A stretch of DNA of 31,666 nucleotides from UBA2882 sp964619485 (GTDB lineage: Bacteria > Bacillota > Clostridia > Lachnospirales > Lachnospiraceae). Made by a program: the position numbers and the translations under genes. Under the pieces are notes generated by a model that did not search any database, was not told the origin of the DNA, and was given only the letters and a program-made list of their open reading frames with translations. Each line of letters begins with the position of its first letter. Positions within the stretch are counted from its first letter, which is position 1. Below, piece after piece: positions 7,059 through 14,058 of the stretch. The stretch spans positions 1-31,666 of the forward strand of contig CAZUCI010000033.1 in assembly GCA_964619485.1 (NCBI GenBank), written 5' to 3'.

Positions 7059-8543
7059 ATGAATAACGCACCAGAAGTAAAAATTGGTATTGTAGCTGTC
7101 AGCCGTGACTGCTTCCCAGAACCACTTTCCGTAAACAGAAGAAAAGCTTTAGTAAAAGCATACACAGACAAATATGGTGCTGCTGATATTTATGAGTGCC
7201 CTATCTGTATCGTTGAAAGTGAAATCCATATGGTACAGGCATTAGAGGACATCAAAAAAGCTGGATGTAATGCACTTTGCGTTTATCTTGGAAACTTTGG
7301 ACCAGAAATTGCTGAAACATTATTAGCAAAACATTTTGATGGACCAGTTATGTTCTGTGCAGCAGCCGAAGAGAGCCAGGCAGACTTAATGGATGGCCGT
7401 GGTGATGCTTACTGTGGTATGTTAAACGCAAGCTACAACTTAAAGCTTCGTAACATCAAAGCATACATCCCAGAGTATCCAGTTGGAACAGCAGAGGAAT
7501 GTGCTGATATGATTAAGGAATTCGTTCCAATCGCCCGCACAGTAGATGCTCTTTCCAAATTAAAAATCATCAGCTTTGGACCACGTCCATTAAACTTCTT
7601 AGCTTGTAATGCACCAATCAAACAGCTTTACAACTTAGGCGTTGAAATTGAAGAGAACTCCGAGCTTGATTTATTTGAAGCCTTCAAGAAACATGATGGA
7701 GATGCCAGAATCCCTGCAAAAGTAAAAGAGATGGAAGAGGAATTAGGAAAAGGAAATATGAAGCCTGAAATCCTTCCTAAATTAGCTCAGTATGAGTTAA
7801 CATTACTTGACTGGATCGAAGCTCATAAAGGATATCGTGAGTATGTTGCAATCGCTGGAAAATGCTGGCCTGCATTCCAGACACAGTTTGGATTTGTTCC
7901 CTGCTATGTAAACAGCCGTTTAACAGGCATGGGTATTCCAGTATCCTGTGAAGTAGATATCTACGGAGCATTAAGTGAGTTCATTGGCTACTGTGTATCT
8001 GAAGATGCTGTTACCTTACTTGATATCAACAACTCCGTACCAGCAGATATGTACAAAGAGTCTATCGAAGGAAAATTCCCATATGTTCACAAAGATACAT
8101 TCATGGGATTCCATTGTGGAAATACAGCTTCCAAGAAATTATCCTTCTGCAGCATGAAATATCAGAAGATCATGGCAAGAAGCCTTCCAGAAGAAGTAAC
8201 ACAGGGAACATTAGAAGGAGATATCGCTCCAGGCGAAATCACATTCTTCAGACTGCAGTCTACAGCTGATGCTAAATTACGCGGATACATTGCAAATGGT
8301 GAAGTTCTTCCTGTAGCAACCAAATCCTTCGGAGCAATCGGTGTATTTGCAATCAACGAAATGGGAAGATTCTACCGTCATGAATTAATTGAGAAAAATT
8401 ATCCTCATCATGGTGCTGTTGCGTTTGGCCACTTCGGAAAAGCAATTTATGAAGTATTCAAATATATCGGTGTTGATGTAGATGAGATTGGATACAATCA
8501 CGCTAAGGGCGACAGATATCCTACAGAGAACCCATTTGCATAA
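7059..8543 (+). CDS. L-fucose/L-arabinose isomerase-family protein
   Basis: A 494-residue aldose-ketose isomerase relative. The N-terminal half (KIGIVAVSRDCFP, then GCNALCVYLGNFGPE) resembles the N-terminal domains of FucI/AraA-type enzymes. The C-terminal half carries likely metal ligands: Glu298 in SCEVDIYGAL and Asp322 in TLLDINN are 24 residues apart, the spacing I recall for Glu337/Asp361 of E. coli FucI. Candidate His ligands are His352 (FHCGNT) and His450-458 (YPHHGAVAFGH). The ATG at 7059 follows AAGGAGG (7042-7048); an upstream in-frame ATG at 6987 lacks this. Since it is co-transcribed with xylB and no xylA is present here, it may make the ketopentose for XylB, but the substrate (xylose, arabinose, ribose or another) is not determined by the sequence. 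Confidence 0.85.
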   Translation: MNNAPEVKIGIVAVSRDCFPEPLSVNRRKALVKAYTDKYGAADIYECPICIVESEIHMVQALEDIKKAGCNALCVYLGNFGPEIAETLLAKHFDGPVMFCAAAEESQADLMDGRGDAYCGMLNASYNLKLRNIKAYIPEYPVGTAEECADMIKEFVPIARTVDALSKLKIISFGPRPLNFLACNAPIKQLYNLGVEIEENSELDLFEAFKKHDGDARIPAKVKEMEEELGKGNMKPEILPKLAQYELTLLDWIEAHKGYREYVAIAGKCWPAFQTQFGFVPCYVNSRLTGMGIPVSCEVDIYGALSEFIGYCVSEDAVTLLDINNSVPADMYKESIEGKFPYVHKDTFMGFHCGNTASKKLSFCSMKYQKIMARSLPEEVTQGTLEGDIAPGEITFFRLQSTADAKLRGYIANGEVLPVATKSFGAIGVFAINEMGRFYRHELIEKNYPHHGAVAFGHFGKAIYEVFKYIGVDVDEIGYNHAKGDRYPTENPFA

Positions 8544-8590
8544 GATAAATTGATTAAATAATTCTTCAATAATCTTTAATAGGCATTAAC

Positions 8591-8635
8591 CAAAGATGAT
8601 TTCAACTGTGGAATTAGCGGTTGAAATCATCTTTG
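8591..8635. promoter_or_regulatory. 16-bp perfect inverted repeat overlapping the tkt promoter
   Basis: CAAAGATGATTTCAAC (8591-8606) and GTTGAAATCATCTTTG (8620-8635) are perfect inverted arms around 13 bases. No run of T follows on the plus strand, so it is a poor terminator. The right arm contains the -35 box of the candidate transketolase promoter, which suggests an operator or a processed stem-loop at the operon end. Confidence 0.6.
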
Positions 8636-8649
8636 TGGTGTTATATCAT
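8621..8649 (+). promoter_or_regulatory. Candidate promoter of the transketolase genes
   Basis: TTGAAA (8621-8626), a 17-base spacer, TATCAT (8644-8649). Each box differs from consensus at one base. Confidence 0.6.
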
Positions 8650-8693
8650 GAAATAGAGTTACATTACAAACCAAAAAAATGGAGGCAACTTAC

Positions 8694-9539
8694 ATGACAA
8701 ACTTAGAACTTCAGAAATACGCAAATGAAGTTCGTAAAGGTATCGTTACTTCAGTACACAGTGCAAAAGCTGGGCATCCAGGTGGATCACTGTCTGCAGC
8801 AGATATGTTTACGTATCTTTATTTTGAAGAAATGAACATTGATCCAAAGAATCCAAAGATGGAGGGAAGAGACCGCTTCGTATTATCTAAAGGACATACG
8901 GCTCCAGGTCTTTATTCTACACTGGCAAACAGAGGATATTTTCCGGTAGAAGATCTTACTACACTTCGTAAATTAGGTTCCTATTTACAGGGTCATCCCT
9001 GTATGCAGGAAACTCCTGGCGTAGACATGAGCTCAGGCTCCTTGGGACAGGGAATCAGTGCTGCTGTCGGCATGGCACTGGCTGCAAAATTAGATAATAA
9101 GGATTACAGAGTTTACACATTATTGGGCGATGGCGAAATTCAGGAAGGCCAGGTTTGGGAAGCTTCCATGTTCGCAGGCGCACACAAATTAGATAATTTA
9201 GTTGTAATTGTTGATAACAATGGTTTACAGATTGATGGAAAAGTAGAGGATGTATGTTCTGTTTATCCAATTGATAAGAAGTTTGAAGCGTTCAATTTTC
9301 AGGCTATCAATGTAGATGGACATAACTTTGATGAAATTCGCGCTGCTATGCAGAAGGCAAAAGAAACCAAAGGAATGCCTACAGCAATCATTATGCATAC
9401 TGTAAAGGGAAAAGGAGTTTCCTTCATGGAAAACAATGCAGGATGGCATGGTAAAGCTCCTAACGATGAAGAATATGCAATCGCTATGGCAGATTTAGCT
9501 AAGATTGATGAACAGTTAGAGAAAGCAGGTGAAGCATAA
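8694..9539 (+). CDS. Transketolase, N-terminal subunit
   Basis: 281-residue thiamine-diphosphate-binding half of a two-subunit transketolase, which moves two-carbon units between pentose, tetrose and hexose phosphates. Visible motifs: SAKAGHPGGSLSAADMFTYL, LSKGHTAPGLYS, SGSLGQGISAAVGMAL, and the ThDP/Mg-binding segment from GDGEIQEGQVWEA to VVIVDNNGLQ. I start at the ATG at 8694: an in-frame ATG at 8679 is part of the ribosome site (ATGGAGG). The stop codon shares one base with the start of the C-terminal subunit gene, indicating coupled translation. Placement beside xylB fits channelling of xylulose 5-phosphate into glycolysis. It has its own candidate promoter. Confidence 0.95.
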   Translation: MTNLELQKYANEVRKGIVTSVHSAKAGHPGGSLSAADMFTYLYFEEMNIDPKNPKMEGRDRFVLSKGHTAPGLYSTLANRGYFPVEDLTTLRKLGSYLQGHPCMQETPGVDMSSGSLGQGISAAVGMALAAKLDNKDYRVYTLLGDGEIQEGQVWEASMFAGAHKLDNLVVIVDNNGLQIDGKVEDVCSVYPIDKKFEAFNFQAINVDGHNFDEIRAAMQKAKETKGMPTAIIMHTVKGKGVSFMENNAGWHGKAPNDEEYAIAMADLAKIDEQLEKAGEA

Positions 9540-10477
9540 TGGCAGATGTTAAGAAGATCGCAACAAGAGAAAGCTATGGTAATGCATTGGTTGAATGTGC
9601 AGAGGATTTCCCTAATCTGGTCGTTTTAGATGCTGACCTTGCAGGCGCAACCAAGACAGGTACTTTTAAGAAAGCATATCCGGATCGATTTATCGATTGC
9701 GGTATTGCTGAATGCAATATGACAGGAATTGCTGCAGGACTTTCAACCTGCGGAAAGGTTCCTTTTATTTCTTCCTTTGCAATGTTTGCAGCTGGAAGAA
9801 ACTTTGAGCAGGTTCGTAACTCTATCGGTTACCCACACCTCAATGTAAAAATCGGAGCAACACATGCTGGTATCACTGTTGGTGAAGACGGTGCAACTCA
9901 CCAGTGTAATGAAGATATTGCTTTGATGCGTACCATTCCTGGAATGACAGTTATTGTTCCAAGTGATGATGTTGAAGCAAGAGCGGCTGTACGTGCTGCA
10001 TTGGAACTGAATGGCCCTGTTTACTTAAGATTTGGCCGTGCTGCTGTTCCGGTTATCAATGACAAACCGGATTACAAATTTGAAATCGGTAAGGGTGTTA
10101 CCTTAAAAGAAGGTAAAGACGTTTCCATTATTGCAACCGGTATCTGCGTAGAGGGTGCTATGGGTGCAGCAGAGCTTCTTGCTGCTGATGGAATCAGTGC
10201 AGAGGTAATCAATATTCATACCATTAAACCAATCGATGCAGATTTAGTTGTTAAAACAGCTACAAAGACAGGAAAGGTATTCACTGTTGAAGAGCATTCT
10301 GTAATCGGTGGTCTTGGAAGCGCTGTCTGCGATGTACTTGCAGAGAAAGCACCTACAAAAGTTGTCAAAATTGGTATGTATGACAAGTTTGGTGAGTCTG
10401 GTCCTGCCGCAGCTCTGGTTGAGAAATATGGCCTGGATGCAAAGGGCATTTACGCAAAAGTAAAAGAGAATCTGTAA
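9539..10477 (+). CDS. Transketolase, C-terminal subunit
   Basis: 312 residues holding the pyrimidine-binding and C-terminal domains that complete transketolase with the preceding subunit. Features: ATRESYGNALVECAED at the N-terminus; DADLAGATKTGTFKKAYPDR; the segment DCGIAECNMTGIAAGLS with the Glu expected to activate ThDP (usually GIAEQNM, here Cys replaces Gln); THAGITVGEDGATHQCNEDI; YLRFGRAAVPV; and VEEHSVIGGLGSAV in the C-terminal domain. It overlaps the upstream gene by one base (TAATG) and ends before a strong terminator. Two-gene transketolases are common in Clostridia, so the split is normal rather than a broken gene. Confidence 0.95.
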   Translation: MADVKKIATRESYGNALVECAEDFPNLVVLDADLAGATKTGTFKKAYPDRFIDCGIAECNMTGIAAGLSTCGKVPFISSFAMFAAGRNFEQVRNSIGYPHLNVKIGATHAGITVGEDGATHQCNEDIALMRTIPGMTVIVPSDDVEARAAVRAALELNGPVYLRFGRAAVPVINDKPDYKFEIGKGVTLKEGKDVSIIATGICVEGAMGAAELLAADGISAEVINIHTIKPIDADLVVKTATKTGKVFTVEEHSVIGGLGSAVCDVLAEKAPTKVVKIGMYDKFGESGPAAALVEKYGLDAKGIYAKVKENL

Positions 10478-10510
10478 GGAAATAACTCAGATTTATAATT
10501 AAAAAGCATT

Positions 10511-10557
10511 AAAAAGCATCGCCTGTGATGAATCTCATCATAAAGCGGTGCTTTTTT
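10511..10557 (+). terminator. Terminator of the transketolase operon
   Basis: The outer stem AAAAAGCATCGC with GCGGTGCTTTTTT encloses an inner TGATGA/TCATCA hairpin, and the structure ends in six T. Confidence 0.85.
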
Positions 10558-10627
10558 AGTGTGCTGATTGAAGAGCAGAAGCACATTACGTGACATACTT
10601 TTTCCTGTGCCGGCATATGATTATAGG

Positions 10628-10656
10628 TAGACATTTTTACTATATTTTTACATAAA
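10628..10656 (+). promoter_or_regulatory. Weak candidate promoter of the alarmone synthetase gene
   Basis: TAGACA (10628-10633), a 17-base spacer, CATAAA (10651-10656). Placement is right but each box has one or two mismatches in an AT-rich stretch. Confidence 0.3.
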
Positions 10657-10690
10657 AAAGATAGCATGTAAGGAAAAGAGGAGCGTATTA

Positions 10691-11458
10691 TTGGAGATGT
10701 ATGGGAATTGTGCAGTAAAAGAAGAACAAAAAATCGAAAATTTAGTAGTTATTGAGGAAAACATGGGTTCAAAAGAAAAAAAGGCTTCAATTAGGGAACA
10801 AAGGCTAAAAAAAGAAATGAATATTGCGGCAAAAAAAGCAATGATAGAAGCCGTTACAGGTGATTATGTTTATCAAAGCAGTTCTGCAAGGGCAGCTGAT
10901 ATAGTTACGCAAAGATTGACTGAAATTGGAATAATGCTCGCGGCGGAAAGAAACCGTAAGGTATGTAATCAGATAACCAGCCGTTTAAAATCTACGGATA
11001 GCATTTATAAGAAGATACTCAAAAAGAAATATACATTTGATGAGGCGGGTGTTTTTTCATGCAATGATTTGATTGGTGTGCGGATGGTGTGCCTGTTTAT
11101 AGATGATGTGTATGCGGTAAAGGAATCCTTAAGTGAACAGCCGGATATACACATTATCAAAGAAAAGGATTATATCAAAAAGCCAAAAAGCAATGGATAT
11201 ATGAGTCTTCATCTGATTATTGAAGTCCCTATAGAAAAATTCGACGAGAATTACAATGGACAGTGGCGCCGGGTCGAGATACAGCTTCGGACAGTGGCCA
11301 TGGATTTCTGGTCTGTTCTGGATCATCAGCTGTTATATAAAAAAGAATTTCCCGGCGCAGAGCCAATTGCCAGGGAGCTCAGGGATTACGCAGCGACAAT
11401 TGCCCAGCTTGACACAAATATGCTGGAGCTTCGCAAAAAAATAGACATGATAAAATAA
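10691..11458 (+). CDS. Small alarmone (ppGpp) synthetase, RelQ/RelP type
   Basis: A 255-residue protein with only the RelA/SpoT synthetase domain and no hydrolase, TGS or ACT domain, so it is a stand-alone GTP/GDP pyrophosphokinase of the stringent response. Motifs: QITSRLKSTDSIYKKI (about residues 96-111), CNDLIGVRMVCLF, KPKSNGYMSLHLI with the conserved Tyr/His, and VEIQLRTVAMDFWSVLDHQL with the Glu-x-Gln-x-Arg segment. A C-terminal coiled helix follows, as in RelQ. The TTG at 10691 is preceded by GAGGAG; an ATG at 10763 with GAGG five bases upstream is a serious alternative and would remove a poorly conserved 24-residue leader. It is monocistronic, between two terminators. Confidence 0.85.
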   Translation: MEMYGNCAVKEEQKIENLVVIEENMGSKEKKASIREQRLKKEMNIAAKKAMIEAVTGDYVYQSSSARAADIVTQRLTEIGIMLAAERNRKVCNQITSRLKSTDSIYKKILKKKYTFDEAGVFSCNDLIGVRMVCLFIDDVYAVKESLSEQPDIHIIKEKDYIKKPKSNGYMSLHLIIEVPIEKFDENYNGQWRRVEIQLRTVAMDFWSVLDHQLLYKKEFPGAEPIARELRDYAATIAQLDTNMLELRKKIDMIK

Positions 11459-11492
11459 GCCTTGGGACAATTTGCTTTACAATGTTATATTT

Positions 11493-11631
11493 GGGATAGT
11501 CAGGTCCTTTTGGGCTCCGACAAAACATAGGGGGGTAGTCAGGTCCTTTTTGGGCTCCGACAAAATAAAGCAGGTGGCTTGGAGCCACCTGCTTTGTTTT
11601 GAAAGTCACCCAAAAAGGACCTGACTACCCC
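11493..11631. repeat. Repeat element: two direct copies and one inverted copy around a hairpin
   Basis: Direct copies of a roughly 29-base unit starting TAGTCAGGTCC and ending CTCCGACAAAA lie at 11497-11525 and 11536-11565, differing by one T. A third, inverted copy at 11609-11631 is perfectly complementary over 23 bases to 11532-11554. Between them is a 13-bp terminator hairpin. No protein is encoded. The stretch separates two convergent genes and may be a small mobile or REP-like element, or an unusual double terminator. Confidence 0.75.
11567..11600. terminator. Strong bidirectional terminator inside the repeat element
   Basis: AAAGCAGGTGGCT (11567-11579) and AGCCACCTGCTTT (11583-11595) pair perfectly over 13 bp with a 3-base loop. 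A T-rich tail follows on both strands. It serves the alarmone synthetase gene and the convergent yczE-type gene. Confidence 0.9.
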
Positions 11632-11635
11632 TGCT

Positions 11636-12268
11636 TTATTTGTTGAGGAAGGGTCTGGCGATTTTATCGTTGAAGAATTCGATAAGAGGGCCCATAAAGA
11701 AAGCAGTAATTATGGTTCCAATTCCAACGATGGTTGGAATCTGTCCGATGGTTCCGCCACCACAGAGGAAAATAGCAATACCAAGAATGATGCAGACAAG
11801 GTCTGTTCCAATACGACAGAATTTGAATTTTGCAACCTTCCATTTACCGGATAAAACAATAGCCACAGCATCATAGGTGGAAACACCGAGATCGGCAGTC
11901 ATGTAAAAAGCGGAACCAAAGCAGATGATGACAATTCCTACAATCAGACACAATAACCTGATTGGAAGGGAAGGATTTACAATCACCTTCTGCAGTGATT
12001 CATAAGTAAACTGGGTAATATATCCCAGCAAAAACAGATTAATAAAGGTGGCGATACCAATGTTATGACGGTCAACAATCAGACTGAATAAAAGCAGTAC
12101 CATATTTACAATCATGTATAGTGTTCCAAAACCAATGGGAATCAGCTGGTCGAGACCGCTCATTAAGGATTGAAACGGGTCAACTCCCAGTGCGGCAATT
12201 TTGAAAATACCAACGCTGATGGCACAGATGATGACACCAAATAATGACATACCAATTCTACGTTTCAT
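11636..12268 (-). CDS. YczE/YitT-like integral membrane protein
   Basis: A 210-residue membrane protein with about five hydrophobic segments (near residues 5-27, 45-65, 72-92, 103-126 and 155-200). The pattern GVIICAISVGIFKIAALGVD, then PFQSLMSGLDQLIPIGFGT and FYMTADLGVSTYDAVAIVLS is the internal repeat of the YczE/YyaS/YitT family. The function of this family is not established; relatives are sometimes placed near transport or antibiotic genes. The ATG at 12266-12268 has AAGGAG about ten bases upstream on the minus strand. The stop codon lies immediately beyond the inverted repeat copy at 11609-11631. It appears monocistronic. Confidence 0.8.
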   Translation of the reverse strand: MKRRIGMSLFGVIICAISVGIFKIAALGVDPFQSLMSGLDQLIPIGFGTLYMIVNMVLLLFSLIVDRHNIGIATFINLFLLGYITQFTYESLQKVIVNPSLPIRLLCLIVGIVIICFGSAFYMTADLGVSTYDAVAIVLSGKWKVAKFKFCRIGTDLVCIILGIAIFLCGGGTIGQIPTIVGIGTIITAFFMGPLIEFFNDKIARPFLNK

Positions 12269-12430
12269 ACAGATACATTCTCCTTGTGTTTTTTTTCATG
12301 TGAGTTGTAAATTTAATTTATAATCCAACCATAAATATATAGAAAAAAAGAGAAGAATAATAGTAATAAAATATCTAAATATAGAAGAATCATATTTTCT
12401 GCACGGATTTTCATTTTGACCTGTATACGG

Positions 12431-12460
12431 GTGGCATTTCATAAAACACTATGCTATGAT
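12431..12460 (+). promoter_or_regulatory. Candidate promoter of the 12492 gene
   Basis: GTGGCA (12431-12436), an 18-base spacer, TATGAT (12455-12460). The -10 is good and the -35 is weak. Confidence 0.4.
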
Positions 12461-12491
12461 AAAAAAATAAGATTTAGCAGAGGTGCATGGA

Positions 12492-13145
12492 GTGAAAAAA
12501 GATATTAAAAAAAGACTGCAGTATTTTTGGGATTATGAGAAATGGAAAGTTATTATACCGGTAGTGACTGTGATTGTGATTGTTTCACTGGTTCGTACCT
12601 TTTTCCAGGAGAAGAAGGATCCACTGCTTTGTCTGGCTGTTGTAAACTGTTCAGCAGAGGGCAGAGAAAATGCAGCAGATTTTTTTGTGGAATTTGAGGG
12701 AACGTTAGAGTCGAGGGCTGAAGATGCCGAGATGGAAATTGACAGCAGCTTTGTACATCCGAAGGAAGATGATGCAGTGGCGTCAGCTGATTCGGCTGCG
12801 GTGGCCAGTGTTCAGAAGTATCAGGCAATTTTGACCTGCAAGAGACTGGATGTGACGATTTCCACAGACTGGGCGGTTGAGATATATGAACAGTCAGGCT
12901 GCTATGAGGATCTGTCGAAGCTGTTGACAGAGGAACAGATGGAGAACTGGAAGGAAAAGCTCTTCTATTGCAAGAATGATGAGGGGGAAAATGTTCCGGT
13001 GGGACTGTACCTGGATGGGGTGAAAGAGCTTGATGAATGGTACCCGGAGCAGCCACCGATTTTGACTGTTTCAACACTCAGTACCAGAAAGGATATTTCT
13101 TTGGCATTTATAGAATGGATTATGGAAAAAGACGATACCAATTAA
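12492..13145 (+). CDS. Membrane-anchored hypothetical protein with binding-protein-like tail
   Basis: 217 residues. A basic N-terminus (KKDIKKRLQYFWDYEKWK) precedes one membrane segment (about residues 20-35), so the remainder is probably outside the cell. The extracellular part includes DVTISTDWAVEIYEQSGCYE and DLSKLLTEEQMENWKEKLFY. This looks faintly like the segment of sugar-binding lipoproteins in which a target and its docking helices are named, but the protein is too short to be a full binding protein and has no lipobox. I cannot assign a family. The GTG at 12492 is preferred for its AGAGGTG site at 12479-12485; an upstream GTG at 12483 overlaps that site. Its stop overlaps the stop of the convergent YesL-type gene. 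Confidence 0.6.
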   Translation: MKKDIKKRLQYFWDYEKWKVIIPVVTVIVIVSLVRTFFQEKKDPLLCLAVVNCSAEGRENAADFFVEFEGTLESRAEDAEMEIDSSFVHPKEDDAVASADSAAVASVQKYQAILTCKRLDVTISTDWAVEIYEQSGCYEDLSKLLTEEQMENWKEKLFYCKNDEGENVPVGLYLDGVKELDEWYPEQPPILTVSTLSTRKDISLAFIEWIMEKDDTN

Positions 13146-13162
13146 ACGGCATCGTCTTTTTC
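13125..13162. terminator. Bidirectional terminator overlapping two stop codons
   Basis: GAAAAAGACGATACC (13125-13139) pairs with GGCATCGTCTTTTTC (13148-13162) at 14 of 15 positions. Both stop codons lie in the 8-base loop, so the stem is coding sequence for both convergent genes. Confidence 0.8.
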
Positions 13163-13825
13163 ATTTTCCTCTTTTGAAATTCCTTTTTGGGGGATATCTT
13201 CATTTTCAATACATTTTTCAAAGATACGGTTTAAAAAGATAGAACAGAAAAAAGCAATTGCTGCAAAACCGAAGAACAGCAAAATGCTGCCAACGATGAC
13301 GAGATCTCTGCCACTCCTTGTGGCAACCCAGAACAATACAAAATGGATAACCATAAAAAAGATAGTGGTAGGAAGATTACTAAGGCTTAACAGCAGAGCA
13401 TTTTTTACAATCTGTCCGGTAGTGTTCTCAAAGGTTCCTATTAAAGGAAAAGAATAAAAGGTCAGTGACATGAGAACGAACAGAAAAAACCATATCGGAA
13501 CCTGCAACAGCTTGTAGGAAGCATCAATTTTAAAATAGACAACATACAAATCTGCACCGAAAAAAATAAAAGCAGCAAGAATCGGAAGCCATAAAAGAGT
13601 TGTCTGTTTAAAATTGCTTTTGAAAGCACGAAAATATGCCTTAAACAGATAAGGCTCGTCCCCCTGTACCAGCTTTATGGTGACACCGTACATAGCAGAA
13701 ATTGCGGAACCGATCGTAAATATTGGAATACATGTAAAAATAAAAGCAATATTTACACACATTAGATCGAAGAACCTTGATAAAAATCGCATAAGAGGAT
13801 TGTCTGGATGAAAGAATTTTCCCAC
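13142..13825 (-). CDS. YesL/DUF624-family membrane protein
   Basis: A 227-residue protein with about five hydrophobic segments (near 20-45, 75-97, 105-127, 140-165 and 170-195) and a charged cytoplasmic tail. The N-terminus FHPDNPLMRFLSRFFDLMCV followed by TIGSAISAMYGVTIKLV matches the DUF624/YesL family. Members are regularly found beside carbohydrate ABC transporter genes, but their biochemical role is unknown to me. The ATG at 13823-13825 follows AAAGGAGG on the minus strand. It is divergent from the ABC operon at 14059. The intergenic region carries repeats thought to bind the AraC-type regulator, so it might share that control (inference). Confidence 0.85.
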   Translation of the reverse strand: MGKFFHPDNPLMRFLSRFFDLMCVNIAFIFTCIPIFTIGSAISAMYGVTIKLVQGDEPYLFKAYFRAFKSNFKQTTLLWLPILAAFIFFGADLYVVYFKIDASYKLLQVPIWFFLFVLMSLTFYSFPLIGTFENTTGQIVKNALLLSLSNLPTTIFFMVIHFVLFWVATRSGRDLVIVGSILLFFGFAAIAFFCSIFLNRIFEKCIENEDIPQKGISKEENEKDDAV

Positions 13826-13884
13826 AATATTACCTCCTTTGTATAGGAAAAAGTGTATTTTATAGATATAGTATACTAAAGAAT

Positions 13885-13947
13885 AGCAAAAAATGTTAGT
13901 TTGTTTGTGCAGTTTAGCAATATGTGTTGAAAGTAAAGCAAGATGTG
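13885..13947. promoter_or_regulatory. Tandem direct repeat, probable AraC-type operator of the ABC operon
   Basis: TAGCAATATGTG (13915-13926) and AAGCAAGATGTG (13936-13947) repeat in the same orientation with a 21-bp period. A related AGCAAAAAATGT lies at 13885-13896. The proximal copy ends one base before the expected -35 position. The same pair with the same period precedes the GH3 gene at 18559-18591. Confidence 0.75.
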
Positions 13948-13948
13948 T

Positions 13949-13977
13949 AAAGTATAAAAGAGCAAAATTGGTATAAT
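13949..13977 (+). promoter_or_regulatory. Activator-dependent promoter of the ABC operon
   Basis: A perfect TATAAT lies at 13972-13977, but the -35 position 17 bases upstream (13949-13954, AAAGTA) is far from consensus, as expected of a promoter needing an adjacent activator. A 12-bp palindrome GCAGGGCCCTGC (13997-14008) lies about 13 bases beyond the predicted start. Confidence 0.65.
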
Positions 13978-14058
13978 AATATTATGTTATTACACAGCAG
14001 GGCCCTGCAAGTGGTATAGCACGGAAAACATATTGTAAACAAACAAGGAGGATATAAT

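Noticed and set aside
9539..10477. Split transketolase as a frameshifted pseudogene
   Set aside because: Both halves have complete domains, a TAATG coupling junction and the usual lengths of two-subunit transketolases.
12553..13077. A long open frame on the minus strand
   Set aside because: It is Ser/Pro/His-rich without homology, lies fully opposite a better-supported gene, and has no ribosome site.
13997..14008. The 12-bp palindrome GCAGGGCCCTGC as a LacI-type operator
   Set aside because: It occurs once in the region, differs from the GTGC/GCAC operator near xylB, and could be chance; noted only under the promoter.
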